Shown in pieces: positions 51,408 to 61,573 of a stretch of 64,000 nucleotides of DNA (its first letter is position 1; each line of letters begins with the position of its first letter). Made by a program: the position numbers and the translations under genes. This DNA comes from Gammaproteobacteria bacterium UBA4421 (GTDB taxonomy: Bacteria; Pseudomonadota; Gammaproteobacteria; Pseudomonadales; Azotimanducaceae). Location: contig DGQF01000055.1 of NCBI GenBank assembly GCA_002389675.1, positions 187,093 to 251,092 of the forward strand. The letters run 5' to 3'. The notes beneath the pieces are model-generated. The model worked only from the letters and a program-made list of their open reading frames with translations. It did not search any database and was not told the DNA's origin.

Positions 51408-52181
51408 ATGCACAATGTGTTGTTAGTAACCAAGGGGCACCCTTACGAGCGCGAGCCGTTTTATGATGTATTTGATGCGATGGCCCATGTTAACTGGACG
51501 TTGGTTGAGCAACCTGCGGCGCAGGCGCTGTTTAGTGTAGATCAAGCTGCGGGTTACGATGCCTTTGTTCTGTACGACATGCCAGGTATCGAATTTATGG
51601 CTGATGGTGCGCCCAAGTTTGTGCCTCCGCGCGAAGCTTTCAAGCGCTCTTTTTTGGAGCTTCTCGAGGCCGGGCAAGGGTTTGTGTTTTTACATCATGC
51701 AATTGCGGGTTGGCCGGCTTGGCCTGAGTATGCAGAAATTATTGGCGGGCGTTTTCTCTATATGCCAGAGGATCTGCGTGGCGAGCCCTGCCAAGATTCA
51801 GGTTATCGCCACAACGTGACGCACACGGTCAACGTTGTGAATGATCATCCGGTGACACAGGGGCTGCCTAAATCATTTTCCATTACGGATGAGGTTTACC
51901 TGTATGAGGTATTCGATGAGGACGTGCAGCCGCTGTTGACCAGTGATTACCCCTTTGTGCAGGACAACTTCTACTCTGCGACTAAGGCGGTCCGAGAGGG
52001 AAAGTTGTATGACAACGAAAATTGGACACATGCTCCTGGCAGTAATCTAATCGGGTGGACCAAGACCTACGGAAAGAGCCGCATTGTCTATCTGCAGTGC
52101 GGCGATGATCCAGTGGCGTACGCTAATCCGCATTTTCAACAGCTGCTCAGCAATGCCATTGAATGGGTGTCCGCCGGTTAA
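51408..52181 (+). CDS. ThuA-domain protein
   Basis: A 257-residue protein of the ThuA-like, class I glutamine amidotransferase-like fold. Features are NVLLVTKGHPYEREPFYDVF at the start, FVFLHHAIAGWPAWPEYAEIIGGRF in the middle, HPVTQGLP and DEVYLYE, and a final WTKTYGKSRIVYLQCGDD. These match the ThuA family, whose reference member is linked to trehalose use. The start 51408 is supported by GGGGA 7 nt upstream. Its link to the synthetase upstream is by position only. Confidence 0.82.
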   Translation: MHNVLLVTKGHPYEREPFYDVFDAMAHVNWTLVEQPAAQALFSVDQAAGYDAFVLYDMPGIEFMADGAPKFVPPREAFKRSFLELLEAGQGFVFLHHAIAGWPAWPEYAEIIGGRFLYMPEDLRGEPCQDSGYRHNVTHTVNVVNDHPVTQGLPKSFSITDEVYLYEVFDEDVQPLLTSDYPFVQDNFYSATKAVREGKLYDNENWTHAPGSNLIGWTKTYGKSRIVYLQCGDDPVAYANPHFQQLLSNAIEWVSAG

Positions 52182-52192
52182 GCCGAGATGAT

Positions 52193-53218
52193 TTAACCCG
52201 GATTTGTGTTGACCATCATTTTCCCTATATTGACGCCTTCAAATAGCTGAATCAAAGCACGTGGCAGTTGCTCAAAGCCGTCTATGACTGTGGTGCTTTG
52301 TTTGAGTTGTCCGGCTTCCATCCAGCGTTTCATTTCAGCGATCGCTGCGGGAAACTGGTTGATGTAGTCCAAAACGATGAAACCCTCCATGCGCGCCCTT
52401 CGAAATACCAGATTGAAGTAATTTTTCGGGCCGGGTACTGGCGCAGTGGCGTTATAGCGGCTGATGCCTCCGCAAATGATTACGCGTGCGTTCATGGCGA
52501 TTCGCTCCAGACAGAGATCTAAAATTTCACCGCCCACGTTATCAAAGTAAAGGTTGATGCCGGTTGGGCAAAGAGCATCCAGCGAGCGGCCAACGTCCTG
52601 AGTTTTGTAGTTAATAGCGGCGTCAAAACCCAGATCATCGACCAGCCATTGGCATTTGTCATTACTGCCAGCCATGCCGATTACGGTGCATCCTTTTAAT
52701 TTTGCGATTTGTCCGGCAATGCTGCCTGTGGCACCCGCGGCGCCGCTGATGACTACGGTATCGCCCGCTTTAGGCTCTCCTAAATTAAGCAAGCCAAAAT
52801 ATGCGGTCATGCCGGTTGTGCCCAGCACACCTAACGCCTCCTGCGGGGTCAGCGTGGCATCGTAACGGCGCAGGGGTGGGGAGGCACCATCGCTAACGAC
52901 ATAGTCCTGCATACCAAAGGTCCCGTAAACGGGCGCGCCGGCTGGGAAATCAGGATGGTTCGATTTCACCACTACACCTGTTCCGCCTGCGCGCATGACG
53001 TCGCCGACGGCTAATGGGGCGACGTAATCGGCACGATTTTCCATCTGACCGCGCATCGAGGGATCTAAGGAGATGTAGTTGGTACGCACTAACATTTCTC
53101 CAGAACCAATCTGAGGAATTGGCGTTTCGCGATATTCAAAATCGCTCTCTTTGACCATGCCTTGTGGCCGTGCGGCGAGCAGGAACTGCCGATTGAGGCC
53201 TGATTGTGATTCGCTCAT
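52193..53218 (-). CDS. NADP-dependent medium-chain reductase (CurA/LTB4DH-like)
   Basis: A 341-residue zinc-independent MDR of the leukotriene-B4 dehydrogenase/curcumin-reductase type. It has an N-terminal catalytic domain (YISLDPSMRGQM, the family tag), the nucleotide motif SGAAGATGSIAGQ and a C-terminal NYFNLVFRRARMEGFIVLDY. It reduces enone double bonds with NADPH. It converges on the ThuA gene with 11 bases between stops and diverges from the SDR. Confidence 0.92.
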   Translation of the reverse strand: MSESQSGLNRQFLLAARPQGMVKESDFEYRETPIPQIGSGEMLVRTNYISLDPSMRGQMENRADYVAPLAVGDVMRAGGTGVVVKSNHPDFPAGAPVYGTFGMQDYVVSDGASPPLRRYDATLTPQEALGVLGTTGMTAYFGLLNLGEPKAGDTVVISGAAGATGSIAGQIAKLKGCTVIGMAGSNDKCQWLVDDLGFDAAINYKTQDVGRSLDALCPTGINLYFDNVGGEILDLCLERIAMNARVIICGGISRYNATAPVPGPKNYFNLVFRRARMEGFIVLDYINQFPAAIAEMKRWMEAGQLKQSTTVIDGFEQLPRALIQLFEGVNIGKMMVNTNPG

Positions 53219-53437
53219 GGGGAAATCTCCAGCGTGTCTGAGGGGAGGGAGATTATGTCGAAGGGATTTTGCGAAAGAAACCGTCTTGACGGACTGTTTT
53301 ACCGCTCACATACTCATAGCGGCAATCTGGGGCTATATCCGTCGGGCAAGTTGGCTTGAGAGGGCCTGATGGCCGCGGGCCACCTGGCACGGTCACGAGA
53401 AGCATGATGTCAATGCTGCAAAAAGCAGTGACAATAG

Positions 53438-53453
53438 GCTGCAAGAATGCAGC
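53438..53453. promoter_or_regulatory. Palindrome before the SDR gene
   Basis: GCTGCA-4-TGCAGC is a perfect inverted repeat 22 bases upstream of the SDR start. A GCTGCAA copy 23 bases earlier (53415-53421) repeats its left arm, about two helix turns away. It lies in the divergent gap between the reductase and the SDR and may be a shared operator. Confidence 0.35.
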
Positions 53454-53474
53454 AATAACAAAAGAGAGGACATA

Positions 53475-54233
53475 ATGGATCTACAACTTAAAGGTTCGAA
53501 AGCGTTGATTACAGGCGCCACCAAGGGCATCGGACGGGCGATTGCTGACACCCTTGCCGATGAAGGCTGCCATGTGGCTATTTGTGCACGAAATCAAGAC
53601 GAAGTGGATGCAGCCGTTGCGGAGCTCAGTGCCAAAGGAGTGACCGCATTTGGACAAGCTTTTGATGTTGGTGATGGCGACGCCTTCAAAGCTTGGATTG
53701 ATGCCAGCGCGGCTGCTCTGGGCGGCATAGATTGTATTGTGTCTAACGTGAGCGGTGGTGGCGCAAAGGGTGAAGACGCATGGCGCCGCCATCTAGAGTA
53801 CGACATGCTGGGCGCAGTGCGCATGGTCGAAGGATCGATGGAACATTTAGAAGCCTCAGAAAACGCCAGCGTACTTTTGATTTCGACCACGGCTGCGGTT
53901 GAGAAATTTATGGGGGCCGGTCCCTATAACGCGTTGAAAGCCGCTTTGCTCAACTACAGTGGTGCGCTCTCGCAGGAACTTGCACCCAAGGGGATTCGGG
54001 TAAATGCGATCAGCCCCGGACCGATTTTCATAGAAGGAGGCGCGTGGGACAACATCAAGCAACATATGACGCCGTTTTATGAAGCGACAGTAGCTGATAT
54101 TCCTATGGGGCGCATGGGTAGTGCAGCGGAAGTTGCCGCTCAAGCGACGTTCTTGGCGAGTCCTCACGCTGGATTTACGACGGGTACGAATATTGTCATT
54201 GATGGTGGCATGACCAAGCGTATCCAGTTTTAA
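53475..54233 (+). CDS. Short-chain dehydrogenase/reductase
   Basis: A 252-residue SDR with TGATKGIG (residues 14-21), VSNVSGGGAK in place of NNAG, the serine of LISTTA and YNALK, and a C-terminal GTNIVIDGGMTKRIQF. This is the beta-ketoacyl-reductase-like type. AGAGGA sits before the ATG. It is followed after 51 bases by the LLM gene and may act on the same compound. Confidence 0.88.
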   Translation: MDLQLKGSKALITGATKGIGRAIADTLADEGCHVAICARNQDEVDAAVAELSAKGVTAFGQAFDVGDGDAFKAWIDASAAALGGIDCIVSNVSGGGAKGEDAWRRHLEYDMLGAVRMVEGSMEHLEASENASVLLISTTAAVEKFMGAGPYNALKAALLNYSGALSQELAPKGIRVNAISPGPIFIEGGAWDNIKQHMTPFYEATVADIPMGRMGSAAEVAAQATFLASPHAGFTTGTNIVIDGGMTKRIQF

Positions 54234-54284
54234 GACAAGCTGGCATGTTGATCCGTTTGAGTGAAATAACAGGAGATGGCGCCG

Positions 54285-55250
54285 ATGGCAAAGCCCTTTA
54301 GATTTGGAGTTCAGTCGTTTAACGCGGATTCCGGGCCAGACTGGGCTGCTCAGGCGCAGCGAGCGGAAGTGCTTGGGTATTCTGCATTTCACTTGGCGGA
54401 TCATATCTTGGGGGACGGTCCCGCACTGCAGCGGGCCAATCACCCGGTACAAAACTTGGCGGCCATTCCTGCGATGGCTTATGCGGCCGCGGTCACTAAA
54501 ACCATTCGCATTGGTTGCCGAGTGTTTTGTATTGATTACCACAACCCGGTTGTACTGATTAAATCTGCGATGACCATAGACAAGCTTTCCGGTGGTCGGC
54601 TTGAGTTTGGTTTAGGCGCGGGTTGGATTAAGGATGAATATGAGGCCCTGGGGCTGCAGATGGATGCACCCGCGGTCCGAATTGATCGACTCGCTGATGT
54701 GATCGAAGCGGTGAAAGCCTTTTGTAACGATGGACAGGCCGATGTCGCCAACGATACGGTGACGTGGAAAGAATTTGAGGGGCAGCCGAAACCCATAGGC
54801 CCAGCGCCGATTATGGTGGGTGGCGGAAGTCCTCGCATTCTGAGGCTTGCCGGTCGCGAGGCGGATATTGTCAGCCTAAATTTCAATAATCGCTCGGGTA
54901 TGATTGGACCAGACGGCGTGCAGTTGTCCTCTGAAGCTGAAACGATGAAAAAAATCGGTTGGATTAAACAAGGCGCGGGTGATCGCTTTCCTGATATAGA
55001 GCTGGAAATCGGTGCGTATTTTACGTTTGTAATGGATGATCCGTCACCGGTATTGGGTCAGTTTGCGCAAATGTTTGGTCTGTCTGAGCAAGATATGCTC
55101 AAGCACCCCCACGCGCTGTTTGGGTCGGTAGATGCTATCTGTGACGAACTGGAGCGCCGTCGTGAACTGCACGGCATTTCCTACATTACGGTGGGTATAG
55201 ACAATATGGAGAGTTTTGCGCCCGTCGTTGAACGCCTCTCTGGTCGTTAG
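54285..55250 (+). CDS. LLM-class flavin/F420-dependent oxidoreductase (TIGR03621-like)
   Basis: A 321-residue TIM-barrel protein of the TIGR03621 group, named from mycobacterial F420-dependent members. It has FGVQSF at the start, SGGRLEFGLGAGW (the same barrel motif as the protein at 1021), MVGGGSPRILRLAGREADIV and the C-terminal ISYITVG. Start 54285 is chosen because AGGAG is 9 nt upstream; the earlier ATG at 54276 abuts that site. Cofactor F420 or FMN is not decidable here. A hairpin overlaps its stop codon. Confidence 0.85.
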   Translation: MAKPFRFGVQSFNADSGPDWAAQAQRAEVLGYSAFHLADHILGDGPALQRANHPVQNLAAIPAMAYAAAVTKTIRIGCRVFCIDYHNPVVLIKSAMTIDKLSGGRLEFGLGAGWIKDEYEALGLQMDAPAVRIDRLADVIEAVKAFCNDGQADVANDTVTWKEFEGQPKPIGPAPIMVGGGSPRILRLAGREADIVSLNFNNRSGMIGPDGVQLSSEAETMKKIGWIKQGAGDRFPDIELEIGAYFTFVMDDPSPVLGQFAQMFGLSEQDMLKHPHALFGSVDAICDELERRRELHGISYITVGIDNMESFAPVVERLSGR

Positions 55251-55270
55251 CGCACTGGACAGTGCGCTAA
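55247..55270 (+). terminator. Hairpin after the LLM gene
   Basis: TTAGCGCACTG and CAGTGCGCTAA are perfect 11-bp arms with only 2 bases between, so the real loop is about six bases. The stem includes the LLM stop codon. A T-rich stretch (TTAGTTTCTTTTTG) begins some 25 bases later, too far for a classical intrinsic terminator, but the stem is unusually strong. Confidence 0.5.
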
Positions 55271-55356
55271 CAGCCTAGGCTTTAAACGGTCGTTAGTTTC
55301 TTTTTGAGCCTGCAGCGTGTCCGACAAATGGACCATTGATCAGCCGATCAGTCAGG

Positions 55357-55710
55357 CTAGATGGTGAAAAAGTCAGCACGTGCAGTGCCCGTTTCGTCGT
55401 AAACGGGTTCTTGGATGGCCACTTGATACTTGTAATTCTCAGCACCCAAGATGCCAAACTGGCCCAAAGTATCCCGCATATCTTTATACCACCGGTCGTC
55501 AAAGTGGGCTTTTAGGTCAGCTTCGCTCTCCCATCGCTCAAAAACCCGAATTCGGCCGGGAATAAGAGGGTCTGGACACCAATCATAGTCGAGGCATCCT
55601 TTTTCAGTCAGCGCGCCCTCGATCAATGGTTTGGCTGCGGTTAGTGCGGCGTCCATATTCTCTGGAGGCAGATCGACGGTGCCAGAAATTATAATGCGTG
55701 TCATTGTCAT
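55357..55710 (-). CDS. Antibiotic-biosynthesis monooxygenase (ABM) domain protein
   Basis: A 117-residue dimeric alpha+beta barrel (ABM) protein. It has the family strands RIIISGTVDLPPENM and RIRVFERWESEADLKAHFDD, and the helix LIEGALTEKGCLDYDW. Members are cofactor-free oxygenases or isomerases, and many are quinone-handling enzymes. It has an AAGGA site 6 nt before ATG 55710. It diverges from the acyl-CoA dehydrogenase at 55865 and is convergent with the LLM gene. Confidence 0.85.
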   Translation of the reverse strand: MTMTRIIISGTVDLPPENMDAALTAAKPLIEGALTEKGCLDYDWCPDPLIPGRIRVFERWESEADLKAHFDDRWYKDMRDTLGQFGILGAENYKYQVAIQEPVYDETGTARADFFTI

Positions 55711-55864
55711 AGGGGGTCCTTGGTTATTAAACTATGGGCTTGGATGCAAATGCACAAAGTACAAGATCTGTGAGGCTAATGCCATCGCCGGAATTACTTA
55801 AGGCGGGGCGCTGAAGGTCTCCGCCGATTTCTGACATCGTGGTCGACTAAGAGGAAGTTATTTT

Positions 55865-57067
55865 ATGAATATAGAGTTCAGTGCCGAAGATGAGGTGTTT
55901 CGTGAAGAAGTGAAAAACTTCCTGTCTACCAACTTAACTGACGAGATGCGACGAGAGGCAGAGCGGACAACCACGGTTTTTGCGGACAAGGATCTGGCCA
56001 TGAAATGGCAAGAGATTTTGGTGGAGAAAGGTTGGGCGGTGCCCGCTTGGCCGGTTGAACATGGCGGCGTGGCTTGGACGCCCAATCAAAAATACATTTG
56101 GGGGCAGGAGTGTGCCAAGTCTCATGCTCCGGGCTTAATTCCACTGGGGTTGCGGATGCTGGCTCCGGTGCTATTTAAATATGGCACACCGGAACAGAAA
56201 GCAGAGTATCTGCCCAAAATTTTGTCGGGCGAGCAGTATTGGTGTCAAGGTTACTCAGAACCTGGTTCGGGTTCAGACCTGTCGAGCCTTAAAACTAGCG
56301 CGGTTAAAGACGGCGATGACTACGTGGTCAATGGCACCAAGATTTGGACTACGCATGCCCATTTTGCAGATCATATTTTTTGTCTCGTGCGCACTGACAC
56401 TGGGGTGAAGCCTCAAGCGGGTATCACGTTTTTGCTGATCCCTCTGGATATGCCGGGCATTACGGTCAAACCGATCATTACCATCGCTGATGATCATGAG
56501 GTGAATCAGGTCTTTTTTGATGACGTTCGAGTGCCGCAGTCCAACCGCGTTGGTCCTGAAAATGAGGGCTGGACCGTTGCTAAATATCTGCTCGAGTTCG
56601 AGCGCGGCGGCGGTGGTGCAGCTGCTGGCATTCGCGAGTCGATTGAAAGTCTCAAAAGTGTCGCCTCGAAAGAGTGTGACGGTCAGATGCCGCTGATGAA
56701 CGATCCGAGTTTCGCCGGTCGGGTGGCCGAGTTGGAGATACGCAACGAAGCGCTGCACTTGCAGGAGCTGATGACGCTGGAAAAGCTATCCAAAGGTGGG
56801 TCTCCCGGACCCTCTTCGTCTCTGGCAAAGAACTCGTCTGTAGACATCAACCAAGAGATCAACACCCTGAAACTTGAAGCGGTGCACTACTACGGACTGC
56901 CCAATGCCAACAAAATTTCTTTAAATGGGCATAACGATGAATGGGTTGGTGAAAGTTATTCAGAAACTGTGACCTCGCGTTACATTAACAGTCGCGCGTC
57001 ATCCGTTTTTGGGGGCAGCAGAGAAGTGCAGAAGAATATCATTGCCAAAGCTGTGCTCGGTTTGTAG
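55865..57067 (+). CDS. Acyl-CoA dehydrogenase
   Basis: A 400-residue flavin dehydrogenase with YWCQGYSEPGSGSDLSSL (about residues 123-140), VNGTKIWTTHAHFAD and a C-terminal FGGSREVQKNIIAKAVLGL. As in the enzyme at 18083, Gly lies where MCAD has its catalytic Glu, placing it in the same subgroup. AAGAGGAAG lies upstream of the ATG. It stands alone, in front of the malate synthase. Confidence 0.92.
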   Translation: MNIEFSAEDEVFREEVKNFLSTNLTDEMRREAERTTTVFADKDLAMKWQEILVEKGWAVPAWPVEHGGVAWTPNQKYIWGQECAKSHAPGLIPLGLRMLAPVLFKYGTPEQKAEYLPKILSGEQYWCQGYSEPGSGSDLSSLKTSAVKDGDDYVVNGTKIWTTHAHFADHIFCLVRTDTGVKPQAGITFLLIPLDMPGITVKPIITIADDHEVNQVFFDDVRVPQSNRVGPENEGWTVAKYLLEFERGGGGAAAGIRESIESLKSVASKECDGQMPLMNDPSFAGRVAELEIRNEALHLQELMTLEKLSKGGSPGPSSSLAKNSSVDINQEINTLKLEAVHYYGLPNANKISLNGHNDEWVGESYSETVTSRYINSRASSVFGGSREVQKNIIAKAVLGL

Positions 57068-57150
57068 TCCCGGTCAGTTTGGCTTTTGTCCAAGGGTGAG
57101 CGCATACAGCAATAGGGATGTTTAGTCGCTGACTAAGCCTCGCGCATGCG

Positions 57151-57156
57151 TATAAT
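57151..57156 (+). promoter_or_regulatory. -10 box upstream of malate synthase
   Basis: A perfect TATAAT lies 33 bases before the malate synthase start. A partial -35 match (CTGACT, 57129-57134) is 16 bases upstream. Confidence 0.5.
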
Positions 57157-57189
57157 CTTGGTCATTGAACAAATGCACAAGGCACGGTA

Positions 57190-59394
57190 ATGACACAGGC
57201 AAGAGTAAAACGCGGCTCACTTCAGATAGCGGCTCAACTTGATAAGCTGGTCGCTGAGCAGATCCTGCCCGGCACCGGCATAGCGGTTGAGCAGTTTTGG
57301 CTCGGCTTTGAGGCTTGCTTGGAAGAGCTTGGACCGGTCAATCGTGCTCTGCTTGCCGAGCGAGACATGTTCCAAGGTAAGATCGACGCTTACCACCTAG
57401 CGCGCAAAGGCGCGTTGCATGACCCCGTTGCGTATAAGAAGTTTCTTCAGGACGTGGGGTATTTGCTTCCTGAGCCCGCTGACTTTGATATTGAAACACA
57501 GAATGTAGACCCGGAAATTGCCTCTTTAGCCGGCCCCCAGTTGGTGGTTCCGGTAATGAATGCTCGCTACGCGTTAAACGCGGCCAATGCCCGCTGGGGC
57601 AGCCTGTATGACGCATTTTATGGCACTGATGTCATCGCGGAAACGCCAGGCTGCGAGAAAGGTGAGCAATATAATCCCGTTCGCGGTGAGCAAGTTGTTG
57701 CAAAAGCCGCTGCCATGTTAGACCAGGCGGTGCCACTGCAAGGGGGTAGTCATAGCGATGTTCAGGCCTACCTGATCGGGGCGGATGCCGAAGGGCAGCG
57801 ACAGCTGCGGGTGATCCTGATGGATGGTGGTAATACTGGACTGGTTGATCCCGCGCAGTTTGTGGGTTTTGTCGACGAAGCTGATCCCAAGTCGGTGCTG
57901 CTCACGAACAATGGGCTGCATATTGAAATACAATTAGACCGAAATCATCCCGTGGGTTCGACAAGCGCCGCCGGGGTCAAAGATGTGTTGCTTGAGTCGG
58001 CATTAACAACGATTGAAGATTGTGAGGATTCGGTTGCCGCGGTTGACGCGCAAGACAAGTGTTTGGTCTACAGCAATTGGTTGGGATTGATGAAGGGCGA
58101 CCTTCAGGAGGTCATGGAGAAGGGCGGCCAACGGCTTGTTCGCAAGCTCAACCATGATCGAGAATACACCAACCCGCAGGGTGGTAGGCTGACGTTGCCC
58201 GGTCGCAGTGTCATGTTGGTGCGCAACGTAGGGCACCTGATGACCACTGATGCAGTCTTGGATGGTGCGGGTAACGAGGTTCCGGAAGGCTTCTTGGACG
58301 GATTTATCACTGCAGCAGCAGCCATTCATGATTTACGTGGTACAGGACCGATTAGAAACTCGCGCACCGGCAGTGTCTATATCGTGAAACCTAAAATGCA
58401 TGGTCCTGCTGAAGTAGGCCTGGCTGCCGATTTGTTCGAGCGTATTGAAATCACTTTGGGATTGCCGGAAAACACGCTGAAAATGGGCGTTATGGATGAG
58501 GAGAGGCGCACCTCAATTAATCTCAAGGCCTGTGTTGCGCAGGCCAAGGCGCGAATTGTTTTTATCAATACAGGTTTTTTAGATCGCACCGGGGATGAGA
58601 TTCATACCAGCATGGAAGCTGGCGCGGTGTTGCGTAAAGATATCATCAAGGCACAACCTTGGATTAAAGCCTACGAAGAGGCCAACGTAGATGTTGGCTT
58701 GGCAGCGGGGTTTCGCGGGCGCGCGCAGATCGGCAAAGGGATGTGGGCAAAACCGGATGAAATGGCAGAAATGTTGAGCGTGAAAATCGGACATCCGCAG
58801 TCGGGGGCAAATACCGCATGGGTGCCCTCACCCACTGCTGCCACACTGCATGCCTTGCACTATCACGCGGTGAGTGTGCCCGCGTTGCAAGTTGAAATGG
58901 AACGGCGAACGCCGGCCAGCGTGGACGAAATTCTGCGCATTCCTCTGATGTTGGGTGAGAATCTTTCGGCCGATGAGGTCCAAGCGGAACTGGATAACAA
59001 CGCCCAAGGCATCTTAGGCTACGTTGTGCGTTGGATTGACCAAGGCGTTGGCTGCTCGAAGGTGCCGGACATCCACGATGTGGGCCTCATGGAGGATCGT
59101 GCGACGCTGCGGATTTCGTCTCAACACATTGCCAATTGGCTCCATCATGGGATTGTGACTCAAGCACAGGTGCTCGAAACGCTGCAGCGCATGGCAGCGG
59201 TTGTTGATCAGCAGAATTCCGCAGACGCGGCTTACAGAAATATGGCGCCGCGGTTCGATGAGAGTGTGGCATTTCAGGCGGCCTGCGACTTAGTCTTTAA
59301 GGGAATGCAGCAGCCCAACGGATACACCGAGCCTGTATTGCATGCCCGCCGGCGCGAGGCGAAAGCCAAATGGGCCAGCGACCGAGGTGAGTAG
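57190..59394 (+). CDS. glcB: Malate synthase G
   Basis: A 734-residue TIM-barrel enzyme that condenses glyoxylate with acetyl-CoA to malate. Length matches the G isoform (about 720-740 aa). Supporting segments include [21 protein letters not shown] with the barrel Arg, [17 protein letters not shown] (metal and glyoxylate binding), [15 protein letters not shown] and the [20 protein letters not shown] segment. It lies 123 bases after the acyl-CoA dehydrogenase and converges on the symporter (9 bases between stops). Isocitrate lyase is not in the window. Confidence 0.95.
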   Translation: MTQARVKRGSLQIAAQLDKLVAEQILPGTGIAVEQFWLGFEACLEELGPVNRALLAERDMFQGKIDAYHLARKGALHDPVAYKKFLQDVGYLLPEPADFDIETQNVDPEIASLAGPQLVVPVMNARYALNAANARWGSLYDAFYGTDVIAETPGCEKGEQYNPVRGEQVVAKAAAMLDQAVPLQGGSHSDVQAYLIGADAEGQRQLRVILMDGGNTGLVDPAQFVGFVDEADPKSVLLTNNGLHIEIQLDRNHPVGSTSAAGVKDVLLESALTTIEDCEDSVAAVDAQDKCLVYSNWLGLMKGDLQEVMEKGGQRLVRKLNHDREYTNPQGGRLTLPGRSVMLVRNVGHLMTTDAVLDGAGNEVPEGFLDGFITAAAAIHDLRGTGPIRNSRTGSVYIVKPKMHGPAEVGLAADLFERIEITLGLPENTLKMGVMDEERRTSINLKACVAQAKARIVFINTGFLDRTGDEIHTSMEAGAVLRKDIIKAQPWIKAYEEANVDVGLAAGFRGRAQIGKGMWAKPDEMAEMLSVKIGHPQSGANTAWVPSPTAATLHALHYHAVSVPALQVEMERRTPASVDEILRIPLMLGENLSADEVQAELDNNAQGILGYVVRWIDQGVGCSKVPDIHDVGLMEDRATLRISSQHIANWLHHGIVTQAQVLETLQRMAAVVDQQNSADAAYRNMAPRFDESVAFQAACDLVFKGMQQPNGYTEPVLHARRREAKAKWASDRGE

Positions 59395-59403
59395 TTGCTG
59401 CAA

Positions 59404-61176
59404 TCAGTGATTGTGAGGTTCGTTCACCCCTTTGGGGATCCGGATATTCTCTACTAGGTTCAGGACTTCTGCAGGTACCGGAGCGGTCAAGCGAGAGATC
59501 GCAAAAGCGACAGCGAAGTTAATGGCAGCGCCAATGCTGCCAATGCCTTCAGGGGATATGCCAAACCACCAATGTTCCGCGTTGTTTAGTTCAGGCGCCA
59601 TGAATTTGAAGTAGGCGATATAGATTAATGTGAACGCGAGGCCACAAATCATGCCTGAGATGGCCCCTGCGGTGTTCATTCGTTTATCAAAGATTCCCAG
59701 CAGCAATGCCGGAAACAGTGAGGCTGCGGCCAGGCCGAAGGCAAAAGCAACAACTTGGGCAACAAACCCAAATGGAAAGATGCCAAAGTAACCGGCGATC
59801 ACAATAGCAACGGCGGCGCTTAAACGAGCCGCAAGCAGTTCCCGTTTATCGCTGAGATTTTTGGCAAAAGTCTTTTTAATCAGATCGTGGGATACGGAAG
59901 TGGAGATCACAAGGAGTAAGCCGGCGGCCGTTGACAGGGCGGCTGCGAGCCCCCCCGCGGCCACTAATGCGATGACCCAAGGCGGTAGGGCCGCAATTTC
60001 AGGGTTGGCTAAAACCATGATATCTCTATCAACGTAAACCTCATTTGTATTGCTGGTCGGTGGGTTTGTGATGGTGCGGGAGCCGTCTTCGCGCCGTTGG
60101 TCGCTATAGGTGGGTCTACCCTCAAATGGGCTGCCCGGGTGATATTGGATTCGTCCGTCTTTATTCTTATCCTCCCAGCCAATGAGTCCAATGTCTTCCC
60201 AGCTTTTGAACCAGCTGTCGACCTCGGTGTAGCGCTCGTCGTGCACGGTATCGATGAAGTTTAGCCGCGCAAAGGCACCCACGGCGGGTGCCGTGGTGTA
60301 CAAAATAGCAATAAACAGTAGGGCATAGCCTGCCGAACGCCTTGCATCAGAGACTTTGGGTACGGTAAAGAAACGGACGATAACGTGGGGTAGGCCAGCG
60401 GTACCGATCATCAGGGCTAGGGTAATGGCAAAAACATCAACTTTACTTTTCAGGCCCTGAGTATAGGGCGCGAAGCCGAGGTCGACCAAAGTTGCATCGA
60501 GCTTTCCAAGTACAGAGAGCCCGGATCCATCGAGCACGGTTGCGCCAAGTCCCAGCTGAGGTAGCGGCACGCCGGTAATCATGATCGATATAAAGATTGC
60601 AGGGACAAGATAGGCGAAAATCAGTACACAGTATTGCGCAACCTGAGTGTAGGTGATGCCTTTCATGCCACCCAAGACAGCGTACATGAACACAACAGCC
60701 ATGCCGACCACAACACCCCAAGTGATGGGTATGTTAAGAAATTGGGAAAAAACGATGCCAACGCCTCGCATTTGTCCAGCAATGTAGGTGAAAGAAATTG
60801 CAATAAGAGCAATAACGGCAACAATTCGCGCGGCGCTCGAATAATAGCGGGTACCGATGAAATCGGGCACCGTAAACTCTCCGAATTTGCGTAAATACGG
60901 TGCGAGTAAAAGAGCTAAAATGACATAACCTCCGGTCCACCCCAGCAGGTAAATGGTCCCGTCGTAGCCCATGAACGAAATAATACCTGCCATGGAAATG
61001 AAAGAAGCCGCGCTCATCCAGTCTGCTGCGGTGGCCATGCCGTTGGCGATCGGATGCACTCCGCCGCCGGCGACATAAAACTCGCTGGTTGAGCTGGCTC
61101 TTGCCCAAATGGCGATGCCGATGTAGAGACCGAAGGTTAAAAACACAAAAATATAGGTGAGTGTTTGTGCATCCAT
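59404..61176 (-). CDS. Sodium:solute symporter (VC_2705 subfamily)
   Basis: A 590-residue SSS-family carrier with about 13-14 spans. Characteristic segments are STSEFYVAGGGVHPIANGMATAADWMSAASF, GGYVILALLLAPYLRKFG and, in a long polar loop (about residues 325-385), DKNKDGRIQYHPGSPFEGRPT. Such a loop is typical of the VC_2705 group, which works with a DUF4212 subunit. The start overlaps the small-subunit stop by 1 base (TGATG). The likely cargo is a small organic acid such as acetate, in line with the nearby malate synthase; this is inference. Confidence 0.92.
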   Translation of the reverse strand: MDAQTLTYIFVFLTFGLYIGIAIWARASSTSEFYVAGGGVHPIANGMATAADWMSAASFISMAGIISFMGYDGTIYLLGWTGGYVILALLLAPYLRKFGEFTVPDFIGTRYYSSAARIVAVIALIAISFTYIAGQMRGVGIVFSQFLNIPITWGVVVGMAVVFMYAVLGGMKGITYTQVAQYCVLIFAYLVPAIFISIMITGVPLPQLGLGATVLDGSGLSVLGKLDATLVDLGFAPYTQGLKSKVDVFAITLALMIGTAGLPHVIVRFFTVPKVSDARRSAGYALLFIAILYTTAPAVGAFARLNFIDTVHDERYTEVDSWFKSWEDIGLIGWEDKNKDGRIQYHPGSPFEGRPTYSDQRREDGSRTITNPPTSNTNEVYVDRDIMVLANPEIAALPPWVIALVAAGGLAAALSTAAGLLLVISTSVSHDLIKKTFAKNLSDKRELLAARLSAAVAIVIAGYFGIFPFGFVAQVVAFAFGLAAASLFPALLLGIFDKRMNTAGAISGMICGLAFTLIYIAYFKFMAPELNNAEHWWFGISPEGIGSIGAAINFAVAFAISRLTAPVPAEVLNLVENIRIPKGVNEPHNH

Positions 61177-61445
61177 CAGTGATCTCCCTCATCCGAAACG
61201 CCAAATTTTCTGTCGATCCGTCGCATCACCGCGGTATAAACAAAAACTAGGATGACAAAAACATAAATCGCGCCTTGTTGTGCCCACCAGAACCCGAATT
61301 TGAAGCCGAAAAATTGAAATTGGTTAAGCCAGTCAACCAGCAGGATGCCAAAGCCAAAAGATACCGTGAACCAAATCGCCAGCAGGATCAGCATTAGCCT
61401 CACGTTAGCGCGCCAGTAGGCGTCATTGTTTTTGTTGCCGGTCAT
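61176..61445 (-). CDS. DUF4212 small subunit of the sodium symporter
   Basis: An 89-residue protein with two membrane spans (LMLILLAIWFTVSFGFGILL and GAIYVFVILVFVYTAVM) joined by WLNQFQFFGFKFGFWWAQQG, the DUF4212 pattern. It works with the SSS carrier encoded next. The start 61445 is chosen as the family start (MTGNKNNDAYWRAN); the longer frame to 61610 overlaps the divergent NUDIX gene. Confidence 0.9.
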   Translation of the reverse strand: MTGNKNNDAYWRANVRLMLILLAIWFTVSFGFGILLVDWLNQFQFFGFKFGFWWAQQGAIYVFVILVFVYTAVMRRIDRKFGVSDEGDH

Positions 61446-61573
61446 GATGGATGCCGCTTTTCCACAAATATTGCTGTGTACACTACCGAACCCTGATGGC
61501 TCGTGCCAGTGGTGGATATGGCGCAGCTGACATTTTATCGTTAGGCTGGCGGGGCTATTGATTAGGAGTGACT

